Assembly: GCA_038116745.1 (NCBI GenBank)
Contig: JAYODW010000050.1
Coordinates: forward strand, 1 to 31,209
DNA: 31,209 nt
DNA from: JAYODW01 sp038116745
Lineage (GTDB): Bacteria > Pseudomonadota > Gammaproteobacteria > Ga0077536
Reading direction: 5' to 3'
In this document: positions 7,120 through 14,147 of the stretch, in pieces
How positions within the stretch are numbered: position 1 is the first letter of the stretch
How the letters are laid out: the number at the start of each line of letters is the position of its first letter
The notes under the pieces: model-generated
Seen by the model: only the letters and a program-made list of their open reading frames with translations
Told to the model about the DNA's origin: nothing
The model's database searches: none
Translations under genes and position numbers: made by a program

Positions 7120-8883
7120 ATGAGTGATTTCGACGTCATTATTCGCGGTGGAATGATTATCGATGGCCAACGTACACCCCGGTATCGCGGCGACATCGGG
7201 ATCAAAGATGGTCGTGTCCAAGCGATAACCGGCATTGGCGGGCTGGATAGGAAATCGGCGGCCAGGGAGATTGATGCGGATGGATTAGTCGTGGCGCCGG
7301 GTTTCGTGGACCTTCATACGCACTACGACGCGCAGATTTTCTGGGATCCCTATTGCACGACCAGCGGCTGGCACGGTGTGACGTCGGTGGTCATCGGTAA
7401 CTGTGGTTTCGGCATAGCGCCGGTGAAAGAAGAGGCGCGTGATCGCGCCATGCTTTCGCTGACGCGCAACGAGGCAATTTCCTACGACGCGATGGCTGCT
7501 GCCTTACCCTGGAACTGGGAGACGTTCCCCGAATTCATGGATGCCCTTGAGAAAACACCCAAAGGTATCAATGTCCTCACCTACATCCCGCTTTCCCCCT
7601 TAATCGCCTACGTCATGGGCGGTGTCGACAGCGCGAAAACCAGGCGCCCCAGCGAAGACGAAATGGGGCGAATCAAGCAGCTCATCGTGCAAGCGATGGA
7701 CGCTGGTGCCTGCGGTATTTCATCGCAGAACCTCGGTGATACGTCTGTGCAGCGGGATTACGACGGCACGCCCAACGTCACCGACATCATGCACTTCGAC
7801 GACTTTCTCGAGATGGTTTCGGTGCTGAAGGACCTTGGCCGCGGTGCTGTTCAGGTTCTCGGTCTGACTCCAGAGCAGACCGAGAAGGTCTGCGTCGCCA
7901 GCGGCGCAAACGTGATTTACAACGTCCTCGCTCTCGAGTGCGACCAGCACGGGATGAAAACCGAGGGCTCCTGGGAGGCTTTTACGGATTGGATGGAAGA
8001 CGCAAACCGACGTGGCCTGAAAGTCAGCGCACAGGCCGTGACAACAGGCATTGATTTCACCTTCACGTTCGAAGACTGGAATCTGTACGACTTCAGCCCG
8101 CATTGGCGGGATCTCTGCATGGGCACGACGGCGGAGAAACTCGAAAAGATGTCAGACCCGGTGCGTCGGGAGGCCATAAAAAAAGAATATGACGAAGTCG
8201 CCGACCTGAGTCGTGAGCAGATTCAAAGCGATCTGGATAACGAAGTCGCGGCCACCGCGTTAGTGCAGTTCAGGACCGTTGCTGATAACACGGTCGTCAT
8301 GGTCGATAACGACGATCTCGTTAAATATGAGGGGATGACGATTCGACAAATCGCTGAGCAGGAAAATAAACACATTTGCGACGTTATTCTCGACATTGCG
8401 GTCGTGGACGGGCTGCGTACAACTTTCGCAACGCCACCAAATCAATACAACCCGAATGACATCAAGAAGCTTTTGAATAAACCGTACACGGTGCCTGGCA
8501 TATCGGACGGCGGCGCCCATATGAAATTTTCCGCCTTCGGTCGCTACGGGACAGAGTATCTCGTGCACTACGTTCGCGAAGGCCAGATGGTCGACCTTGA
8601 GTACGCCCATTGGCACTTGAGCGCCATGCCTGCGCAGTATGCCGGACTGCATGATCGCGGTGTTGTTCGCGTGGGCAGCCCGGCTGACCTTCTTATTTAT
8701 GACTTCGAAAATCTCAGCTGGACGGATGCTGAGAAGGCCTATGACCTCCCTGCCGGGGACTGGCGGCGTGTGACCAAAGGTATCGGCTATCGCTACGTCC
8801 TGGTTAACGGCGAGGTGACGTTTGTAGATGGTGTCGATACCGGGTGCACGCCTGGTGTTCTGTTGAGAAACGGGCACGGTTAG
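7120..8883 (+). CDS. N-acyl-D-amino-acid deacylase-type amidohydrolase
   Basis: 587 residues, the usual length for the D-aminoacylase/COG3653 branch of the amidohydrolase superfamily, which hydrolyses N-acyl-D-amino acids or related amides. The metal site is seen in GFVDLHTHYDAQ (H66, H68). The family cysteine ligand lies in GNCGFG (C95). The likely catalytic Asp is in SDGGAH near residue 464. The C-terminal beta-sandwich segment is VGSPADLLIYD. A good ribosome site (AGGAG at 7108-7112) precedes the ATG. It follows the Rieske gene in the same direction and is likely controlled by the divergent AraC regulator. The natural substrate cannot be read from the sequence. Confidence 0.9.
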   Translation: MSDFDVIIRGGMIIDGQRTPRYRGDIGIKDGRVQAITGIGGLDRKSAAREIDADGLVVAPGFVDLHTHYDAQIFWDPYCTTSGWHGVTSVVIGNCGFGIAPVKEEARDRAMLSLTRNEAISYDAMAAALPWNWETFPEFMDALEKTPKGINVLTYIPLSPLIAYVMGGVDSAKTRRPSEDEMGRIKQLIVQAMDAGACGISSQNLGDTSVQRDYDGTPNVTDIMHFDDFLEMVSVLKDLGRGAVQVLGLTPEQTEKVCVASGANVIYNVLALECDQHGMKTEGSWEAFTDWMEDANRRGLKVSAQAVTTGIDFTFTFEDWNLYDFSPHWRDLCMGTTAEKLEKMSDPVRREAIKKEYDEVADLSREQIQSDLDNEVAATALVQFRTVADNTVVMVDNDDLVKYEGMTIRQIAEQENKHICDVILDIAVVDGLRTTFATPPNQYNPNDIKKLLNKPYTVPGISDGGAHMKFSAFGRYGTEYLVHYVREGQMVDLEYAHWHLSAMPAQYAGLHDRGVVRVGSPADLLIYDFENLSWTDAEKAYDLPAGDWRRVTKGIGYRYVLVNGEVTFVDGVDTGCTPGVLLRNGHG

Positions 8884-9099
8884 GCGCGATCCCAATTCCT
8901 CTCAGGCAGTTCATAGAGCGACAGGCGCACGAAAGCGCCCCGGGTTTCTTAAAGGCAGGAGGAAAAAAACAACCAAGGCAATTAAACCGTTGGGGCCCGT
9001 GGGAAAAGCGCTCAGCTTCGATTCAGCCAAATCGCCTGAACGTCTCCTCGGCCTCGGGTTAATCCGCCATTGAGCCAACGAGAAAAAGGGTGTTGGAAC

Positions 9100-9543
9100 A
9101 TGTCTGACGACAAGCTAATCACCGGGGGATGTGCGTGCGGTGCCATTCGCTATGAATACGCGGGAGAGCCCGCTGCACAGATCAATTGTCACTGCCGCGA
9201 TTGCCAACGCGCCAGCGGCGCGGGTTTCGCGGCTTGCATGCTGGTCTGGGAAGAGTCGTTTCGGTATCTATCCGGGGAACCGACGTACCACACTGTCACC
9301 TCTGAACGCGGTGAAACGATGCATCGGGGATTCTGCGGGGATTGCGGTTCACCTATGGGTATTCTGGAACCCCATCGGCCCAAAATCGTTTTCCTGTCTG
9401 CGGCTAGTCTTGATGACCCGGGCATGTACAAGCCCTCAATGAATATTTATACAGACAGCGCTCATGCTTGGGACATACTCGACCCTGAATTGGAGCGGCA
9501 TCCCCGCATGCCAGGCAATATTTCGGATGCATTCGGGACTTAG
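9100..9543 (+). CDS. GFA / CENP-V family zinc protein
   Basis: A 147-residue protein of the glutathione-dependent formaldehyde-activating enzyme-like family. Zinc ligands are visible: C11 and C13 in GGCACGAIRYE, C30, C32 and C35 in INCHCRDCQR, and C79 and C82 in GFCGDCGSP. The ATG at 9100 follows a purine-rich AAAAAGGG ribosome site. An upstream TTG at 9070 would add ten residues outside the family pattern. Despite the family name, most members do not have proven formaldehyde activity. The 216 bp before it contain an AGGAGG at about 8957-8962 but no start codon at proper distance. It may belong to the same catabolic group as its plus-strand neighbours. Confidence 0.92.
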   Translation: MSDDKLITGGCACGAIRYEYAGEPAAQINCHCRDCQRASGAGFAACMLVWEESFRYLSGEPTYHTVTSERGETMHRGFCGDCGSPMGILEPHRPKIVFLSAASLDDPGMYKPSMNIYTDSAHAWDILDPELERHPRMPGNISDAFGT

Positions 9544-9878
9544 CGCGTGCTGTATGTTTAATTCCGGTCCCGGCCATCGAATTAACAGCCGCGGGAGATT
9601 CATTATTGCGACCTGCAGAGATTTCCAGAGCGAGCAATCCGAATTTCACAGTCGTGGTTTATCCGATGGGCTCTCCTGCCAGGGGCGCTTTATGAGTTTG
9701 TGATTTCTGCGGAGGCCATCGCGCTCCCGCTGGGGGCGCATTGAATAAGAAATCTAAAAAAACTCAGTTTTTGGCGCTATCGAGGGTGTTTCTGAGGCGG
9801 CTTATCAGGAGGGGGACTCCTGAAGGCCAACACTGATTCAACAGAACGATATAGGGATTAGGAGCAGGATTAAGAGAG
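9544..9878. other. Intergenic region with a hairpin upstream of the CmcJ-like gene
   Basis: No gene is seen in these 335 bp. A perfect 7-bp stem TCAGGAG (9805-9811) / CTCCTGA (9817-9823) with loop GGGGA lies 55 bp before the next ATG. An A-run/T-run pair (AAAAACTCAGTTTTT) lies about 50 bp further upstream. The latter could end transcription of the GFA gene, and the former could control the CmcJ-like gene. Both are suggestions from sequence shape only. Confidence 0.4.
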
Positions 9879-10691
9879 ATGAACGATACAAGCGGGACCT
9901 TTAACTATCTTTCAAGAGCAGAGATTCAGCCTGCTTATTATCTATTCGATGCCGATTCGGAGGAAGTTAATCGCTTGCCGGAAATGCAGGCCATCGAGAT
10001 GCCTGTTCACGACTGCAGGGATACTCGCGATCATTTCCAAATCGATAAGCAGGGCTTCGCTTTTGTCGATTTCGCGCCCGATTTTGATCGGTTTCATGAT
10101 CGAGATGCAGTTCGTGAAATCTATTATCCGATGGTTGAGGCCGTGCTGCTGGCCGCGACGGGTGCGCTGAGCGTCAGGGTCTTTGATCACAACGTCCGCC
10201 TGAATCTGGAAGCGAAGGGAAGCGCATCAGATCGCCCGGTTCGTTTTGTACACAATGACTACACGGAACTATCCGCACCACAACGGGTTAAGGACATCAT
10301 GGGCGAAGCGCAAGGGGCTGAGCTTCTGAAAAATCGCTTCGCGGTGATCAATTTGTGGCGGCCGATCTCTGGCCCTGTGGAAGATATGCCTCTGGGAATC
10401 CTGGATGCGAGTTCTCTCTCTGCGGAGGATTTCGTATCGACGGATTTAGTCTATCGGGACAGAGTCGGCAAAATTGCCTCGGTTCGGCCTAACCAGAATC
10501 ACCAGTGGTATTACTTGTCGGGCATGCGGACCAATGAAGCACTCCTGTTGAAATGTTTTGATAGCGATACGTCAGGCCATGCTCGGTATACCGCGCATTC
10601 GGCGTTTAAAGACGCTAAAGCGCCTGAGAACCCAATGCCGCGGGAGAGCATCGAAGCTCGAGTGTTGATTTTCTATGCACCAGGTGTTTAA
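9879..10691 (+). CDS. CmcJ/NvfI-like oxygenase-family protein
   Basis: 270 residues resembling the CmcJ / AsaB / GA4-desaturase-type family, named after a cephamycin 7-methoxylation protein and fungal oxygenases. Family landmarks are VRFVHNDYT with H125 and D127 as a probable metal-binding HxD pair, VINLWRP (156-162), HQWYYLSGM (208-216), EALLLKCFDSD, a downstream H240 in YTAHSAF, and RESIEARVLIF near the end. These fit an Fe(II)/2-oxoglutarate-type jelly roll. The true reaction here is unknown. The ATG follows an AAGAGAG ribosome site. It stands alone between two gaps on the plus strand, and the next genes code for the AhpD-like selenoprotein and its partner. Confidence 0.8.
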   Translation: MNDTSGTFNYLSRAEIQPAYYLFDADSEEVNRLPEMQAIEMPVHDCRDTRDHFQIDKQGFAFVDFAPDFDRFHDRDAVREIYYPMVEAVLLAATGALSVRVFDHNVRLNLEAKGSASDRPVRFVHNDYTELSAPQRVKDIMGEAQGAELLKNRFAVINLWRPISGPVEDMPLGILDASSLSAEDFVSTDLVYRDRVGKIASVRPNQNHQWYYLSGMRTNEALLLKCFDSDTSGHARYTAHSAFKDAKAPENPMPRESIEARVLIFYAPGV

Positions 10692-10743
10692 TGCCTCAAG
10701 CACCATATGTCTGAAGTTAACCGACTCTTAAACGCCCAGGGCA

Positions 10744-10760
10744 CAGGCCCTTCTGGCCTG
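10744..10760 (+). terminator. Possible terminator hairpin after the CmcJ-like gene
   Basis: A perfect 6-bp G+C-rich stem CAGGCC / GGCCTG with loop CTTCT lies 53 bp after the stop, with an alternative outer pairing CCCAGG / CCTGGG. There is no T-run, so intrinsic termination is uncertain. Confidence 0.35.
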
Positions 10761-10840
10761 GGGAGTCCTTTCCAGGATTTTCTGAGCCGGATTGCCGTTC
10801 TTGCGGCCTGTGAATGTTCGCGGTGGGGTAACTTGAGACT

Positions 10841-10948
10841 ATGCAGAAAGTGGTGGCCGTCGACCTGACGGGAGATGTCCGTATTGAATCGCGTTCACGG
10901 CCTCTCACGGAGCGCCAGCGCGAGAAAATCCTGGCAATTACGGAGTAG
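10841..10948 (+). CDS. Small ORF (35 aa) directly upstream of the selenoprotein gene
   Basis: An ATG-started frame of 35 codons begins ten bases after an in-frame TAA and ends with TAG only 8 bp before the selenoprotein ATG. The peptide starts MQKVVAVDLTGDVRIESR and continues with a charged helical segment (LTERQREKIL). It is polar with no membrane segment. I do not recognise a family. Its position and spacing suggest translational coupling with the selenoprotein gene. It could be a real microprotein or a leader ORF. Comparison with other genomes carrying the AhpD-like gene would decide this. Confidence 0.45.
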   Translation: MQKVVAVDLTGDVRIESRSRPLTERQREKILAITE

Positions 10949-10956
10949 ACGAATTC

Positions 10957-11553
10957 ATGCGACTCAAGATACTTGACCGCGGACATCGCTGGACCCAGAA
11001 ACTGGTTTTCAAAATCGTGAACTGGCAGATGGGGCACGTGCCTGGACCGATGAAACTGCTGACGTATCGTCGTGAATTCTTTGGCGAGGCGTTTACCGAC
11101 TGCCTGCAACAGGGTCTGCGCGACGGTAAGCACTGGACCGTTGGTGAACTCGAACTGTTTGCCGCGTTTGTTTCCAAGCTCAATCGGTGCGAATACTGAA
11201 CGGGTGATCACACCGCGGTCGCGGTGTTAGGTATGTCGCCCGCGGTGGTCACCGCGGTGCTGGAAGACTGGCGCACGGCGCCGGTCGACCATCGGATGAA
11301 GGCGGCGCTCAACTATCTCGAGCGCCTCACGTTACAACCCGATGATCTGACGAGGACGGATATCGCCGCTCTCAACGAAGCCGGAGTATGTGATGAGGCC
11401 GCCACCGAAATCGCTTATGTGGCGCTCCTTTTCAGCGTGATGGATCGTCTCGCGGACACTTTCGACTTTGACATTCCCAGTAAGGACGAAATCGGGGAAA
11501 CCGGGCAATTCCTGCATAAGCACGGGTACAAGCTCGTCAAAATGATTCGCTGA
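10957..11553 (+). CDS. AhpD-like selenoprotein (CxxU), UGA recoded as Sec
   Basis: The frame from ATG 10957 contains one in-frame TGA (11197-11199, codon 81) and continues to the stop at 11551-11553, giving 198 residues. The product is a carboxymuconolactone-decarboxylase/AhpD-fold peroxidase-type protein. The catalytic region reads ELELFAAFVSKLNRCEY-U-TGDHTAVA. E66, C78, U81 and H85 have the same 12-3-4 spacing as E118, C130, C133 and H137 of Mycobacterium tuberculosis AhpD. Sec thus replaces the peroxide-attacking Cys. A SECIS-like hairpin follows the TGA. Expected role: thiol-dependent peroxide or organic hydroperoxide reduction in the cytosol. A GGAG ribosome site lies 11 nt before the ATG, overlapping the end of the small ORF. 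Standard annotation would split this into two ORFs or call it a pseudogene. Confidence 0.85.
11197..11227 (+). promoter_or_regulatory. Bacterial SECIS element (UGA plus hairpin)
   Basis: The stem ACACCGC (11210-11216) / GCGGTGT (11221-11227) closes a GGUC loop (11217-11220). The loop starts 17 nt after the TGA. Counting from the U of UGA, the loop GU is at positions 22-23, compared with 23-24 in the E. coli fdhF SECIS. G in the first loop positions, stem length and distance all agree with the known bacterial SECIS pattern recognised by SelB. Confidence 0.8.
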
Positions 11554-11617
11554 TGCGTCAAGCGACCCCAATCAAACCCGCCTGGCGCACGACGGCGCCC
11601 GAGTCTGGTAAGGCGGC

Positions 11618-11956
11618 ATGATCTGGCCCGCCCCGATTCGAAATGTCCTTGCCCGCGTGCTCGGCGAACGCGGCGACTCGCCGCAAGCCTTGCGCAAAAC
11701 CGTGGCCGATTACGCCCGGGTCGCCGGCGGCGGCGGTGGCGATCCCCCGGAGCTGTCGGGCAACCTGGCGGCGTACGTTGAGAAAATGACCCACACTCCT
11801 TACAGGATGGTGACGCGCGATATCGAAAGCTTGAAACAGCAGGGTTTTACCGAGGATCAGATTTTTGAACTTACTCTTGCCGCGGCACTCGGCGCAGGTC
11901 AGGGCCGGTTCGAAAAAACGCTGGCGCTCATTGAGGAGAAAAATCGGGCGACTTGA
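11618..11956 (+). CDS. Small AhpD/carboxymuconolactone decarboxylase-like protein without cysteines
   Basis: 112 residues. The C-terminal half (YVEKMTHTPYRMVTRDIESL, then GFTEDQIFELTLAAALGAG) fits the all-helical CMD/AhpD-like fold, where the pattern DIE-L...G-sEdqIFE.t.aAAlgA is typical of small companions of AhpD-like proteins. No cysteine is present, so it cannot perform CxxC redox chemistry itself. A poly-Gly stretch (GGGGG) lies near residue 40. The AAGGCGG ribosome site is right before the ATG. It follows the selenoprotein gene by 64 bp in the same direction and is probably co-transcribed. A structural partner or regulator of the selenoprotein is a reasonable inference. Confidence 0.75.
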   Translation: MIWPAPIRNVLARVLGERGDSPQALRKTVADYARVAGGGGGDPPELSGNLAAYVEKMTHTPYRMVTRDIESLKQQGFTEDQIFELTLAAALGAGQGRFEKTLALIEEKNRAT

Positions 11957-12145
11957 AAAAGAGTCGGGTCTGCATGATGGGTCTGCGTGCATTAAGCCTG
12001 GAAGGCCAGACTCCAGTTGTGGAAAGGAAAGCCGCTTCCTTCAACCGTCCTCCAAATCGTTGACGCGCGTCACGCGCCACACAGCGTGGAATGTAGTGTT
12101 TCCTTCCAGCGCAGCGCTAAAACGCTCGTAACTGACTGAGCTGAA

Positions 12146-12221
12146 TGGTGGCCAGGGACAGAATCGAACTGCCGACACAGGGATTTTCAGTCCCCTGCTC
12201 TACCGACTGAGCTACCTGGCC
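12146..12221 (-). tRNA. tRNA-Phe (GAA)
   Basis: The cloverleaf is complete: acceptor GGCCAGG / CCTGGCC, D-arm AGCTCAGTCGGTAGAGC, anticodon loop CTGAAAA with anticodon GAA, and TTCGATT T-loop. The 3' CCA is encoded. The 3' end points to the accessory half of the window. Downstream of it (lower coordinates) are GCGCG-TCA-CGCGC (12065-12077) and AAGGAA/TTCCTT hairpins that could stop transcription. The first base of the acceptor lies at 12221. No duplicate of its 3' end was noticed in the window. Confidence 0.96.
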
Positions 12222-12428
12222 ATCGGGGGGGTGGAAACCCGTGCGGTGCAGTCCCGCGCGAGGGTTGCCAATTTGACGTGCTCCGGTCGGTTAGGGCCGA
12301 AGCGGGGCGTATTAAATCCGGCACATCTGTTTGAGTCAACTGAGTAAGACCAGCCGATCGCTTGATCCGCGCAACACGGCGGGCATAGAGTCAGCTCCCG
12401 TTCAGTCGAAGGCAGCAGGGGAGCAAAG

Positions 12429-13055
12429 ATGGCAACACAATGGTCCGCACGGGGCGAGTACATGGAGGCGTGCAGCTGTGATTTCCTGTGCCCCTGTATT
12501 CCGAAAAATGCCTCCACGGCTGCAACCCATGACTTCTGCAAAGTAGCGCTGGCGTTCGATATCGCGGACGGACACTACGGTGACGTTTCACTCGCCGGCG
12601 TGCGCTGGGTGTTTTTCGCGCAATCGAAGGCCGTGATGTCCGAGGGCGAGTGGGTCGGCGGGCTGGTGGTCGACAGCAGCGCCAGTGACGAGCAGGTCGG
12701 GGCCATTGTCGCGATCTGCGGACCCGGCGCCGGCGATGGTCCGGGTAACTTCGCGCCGCTGATCGGAGAGATGCGCGGTGTTGAGCGGCATCCGGTCAGC
12801 TTCAGCAAGCAGGGCAAAGAGGTCAGCGTGAAGATCGACGGCATGCTCGAGCAGACCGTGGTGGGCGTCGACAGCCTGTCCGCACCCGGTGAGTGCGTGG
12901 CTATCGACAATACTTTCCACCCGGTGAACAAGCGCCTCAACCTGGCCAGCGCGGTACGCAACATGATTCGCGCCTTTGGTATTGAATGGTCTGATGACAG
13001 CGGCCGGACCAACGGCCATTTCGCGCCATTCGACTGGACAGGCGAGGTCGCGTGA
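12429..13055 (+). CDS. DUF1326 domain protein
   Basis: 208 residues of the DUF1326 family, with the diagnostic cysteine cluster EACSCDFLCPC near the N-terminus (C15, C17, C21, C23), which suggests metal or thiol chemistry. No signal peptide is present. A GGGGAG ribosome site precedes the ATG. The stop overlaps the start of the following membrane protein gene (GTGA), and DUF1326 with DUF2182 is a recurrent gene pair. The function is not established. A role in metal handling together with the membrane partner is inferred from the pairing. Confidence 0.9.
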   Translation: MATQWSARGEYMEACSCDFLCPCIPKNASTAATHDFCKVALAFDIADGHYGDVSLAGVRWVFFAQSKAVMSEGEWVGGLVVDSSASDEQVGAIVAICGPGAGDGPGNFAPLIGEMRGVERHPVSFSKQGKEVSVKIDGMLEQTVVGVDSLSAPGECVAIDNTFHPVNKRLNLASAVRNMIRAFGIEWSDDSGRTNGHFAPFDWTGEVA

Positions 13056-13828
13056 GTGCGGCACCCGGTATCGACCTGAGATTCGTTCAGCGCGCTGCGT
13101 CCTTCGGCGCGCTCGGCGTCATAGCCGCCCTGGCGTGGTGGTTTCTGGTGGTGTCCGAGGACGCCATGATGACCATGCAGGGCGATGGTTTAATCGCCGA
13201 CCTCATGCAGTTCATGATGAATCCCGGCGCAGCCGGGGCCTACTACCTCGCTGCAACCATCATGTGGGTGGTCATGATGATTGCCATGATGACCCCCGCC
13301 GTGGTGCCGATGGCGCTGGTATTCCGCGGCATGCACAAGGGCGCAGCCGTCGACCTGGCAACCTTCTGTTTCGCCAGCGGCTACCTGGCCGGCTGGGTGC
13401 TGTTCTCTTTTGTTGCCGCGGCCCTGCAATGGCTGCTGCACGATGGCGGAGTGCTGCACGGGATGGCGCTGGCGACCACGGCCCACGTGGCCGGCGGACT
13501 GTTGGTCGCCGCGGGACTCTATCAGCTGACGCCGCTGAAAGAGGCCTGCCTGGCGCACTGCCGCAGCCCGCTCGGTTATTTCATGGCGCACTGGCGCGAC
13601 GGACTGGGGGGCGCGTTGCAGATGGGCCTGCGCCACGGCCTGTTCTGTATAGGGTGCTGCTGGGTGTTGATGCTGCTGATGTTCGCCGGCGGCGCGATGA
13701 GCGTGATGACCATGCTCGCGCTGAGTGTTTTTATCCTCGCCGAACGTCTGCTGCCGGCAGGGCCCTGGGCAGCGCGACTGCCCGGGGTCGGTATGCTGAT
13801 CTGCGGGATCGTGCTCGTGATGGCCTGA
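13052..13828 (+). CDS. DUF2182 integral membrane protein
   Basis: 258 residues with several hydrophobic helices, including FGALGVIAALAWWFLVV near the N-terminus, TIMWVVMMIAMMTPAVVPMA (the family signature), LAGWVLFSFVAAAL, and a final GMLICGIVLVMA. Met- and Cys-rich stretches such as GLFCIGCCWVLMLLM could contact metal ions, and the family is described as predicted metal-binding membrane protein. The GTG start overlaps the TGA of the DUF1326 gene, so the two are translationally coupled and probably work together. It converges on yggX with a 27-bp gap. Confidence 0.9.
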   Translation: MSAAPGIDLRFVQRAASFGALGVIAALAWWFLVVSEDAMMTMQGDGLIADLMQFMMNPGAAGAYYLAATIMWVVMMIAMMTPAVVPMALVFRGMHKGAAVDLATFCFASGYLAGWVLFSFVAAALQWLLHDGGVLHGMALATTAHVAGGLLVAAGLYQLTPLKEACLAHCRSPLGYFMAHWRDGLGGALQMGLRHGLFCIGCCWVLMLLMFAGGAMSVMTMLALSVFILAERLLPAGPWAARLPGVGMLICGIVLVMA

Positions 13829-13855
13829 GCGCGTCCGCGCCGTCGCTCGCTTGTT

Positions 13856-14128
13856 CTACTCCTTCGGCGCCACAAAATCCTGCGGCGTCTCAGAGCCTTC
13901 GCCAAAAAAATACTTTTCCATCTCCTTCTCCAGAAACGCCCGGTCACGCGGTTCGATAGGGGTCAGGCGGTATTCGTTGATCAGCATGGTCTGGTGACCC
14001 AGCCAGCCTTGCCAGGCTTCGCGGCTTACGTTTTCGAAGATCCGCTGGCCCAGCTCGCCGGGATAGGTAGGACGCTCGAGGCCCTCGGCTTCGCGCTCGA
14101 GTTTGATGCAATTCACGGTTCTGGTCAT
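13856..14128 (-). CDS. yggX: Fe(2+)-trafficking / oxidative damage protection protein YggX
   Basis: 90 residues beginning MTRTVNCIKLEREAEGLERP, with the invariant Cys7 and the family core NVSREAWQGWLGHQTMLINE and ..FLEKEMEKYFFGEG. YggX proteins protect Fe-S enzymes and limit iron-driven oxidative damage in the cytosol. An upstream in-frame ATG at 14224 would lie inside mutY and add 32 residues that do not fit the family, so the start at 14128 is chosen. It follows mutY by 19 bp in the same direction, the classic mutY-yggX arrangement. Confidence 0.97.
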   Translation of the reverse strand: MTRTVNCIKLEREAEGLERPTYPGELGQRIFENVSREAWQGWLGHQTMLINEYRLTPIEPRDRAFLEKEMEKYFFGEGSETPQDFVAPKE

Positions 14129-14147
14129 GGTCAGGTTTCCTGAGGTT

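Noticed and set aside
8957..9060. Small gene after the AGGAGG near 8960
   Set aside because: No ATG or GTG at ribosome-site distance, and the only frame reaching the next stop begins at a distant TTG without family similarity.
10957..11199. Reading the AhpD-like gene as a nonsense-mutated pseudogene
   Set aside because: The single stop falls exactly on the catalytic Cys codon, the frame is intact on both sides, and a SECIS-like hairpin has correct spacing; random decay would not give this combination.
12222..12428. tRNA-Phe promoter boxes
   Set aside because: A TTGGCA-like box is present on the minus strand, but no convincing -10 at proper spacing was found.
12976..13959. 327-codon plus-strand ORF overlapping the DUF2182 gene
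   Set aside because: Arg/Gly-rich shadow frame over a clear membrane protein; no family features.
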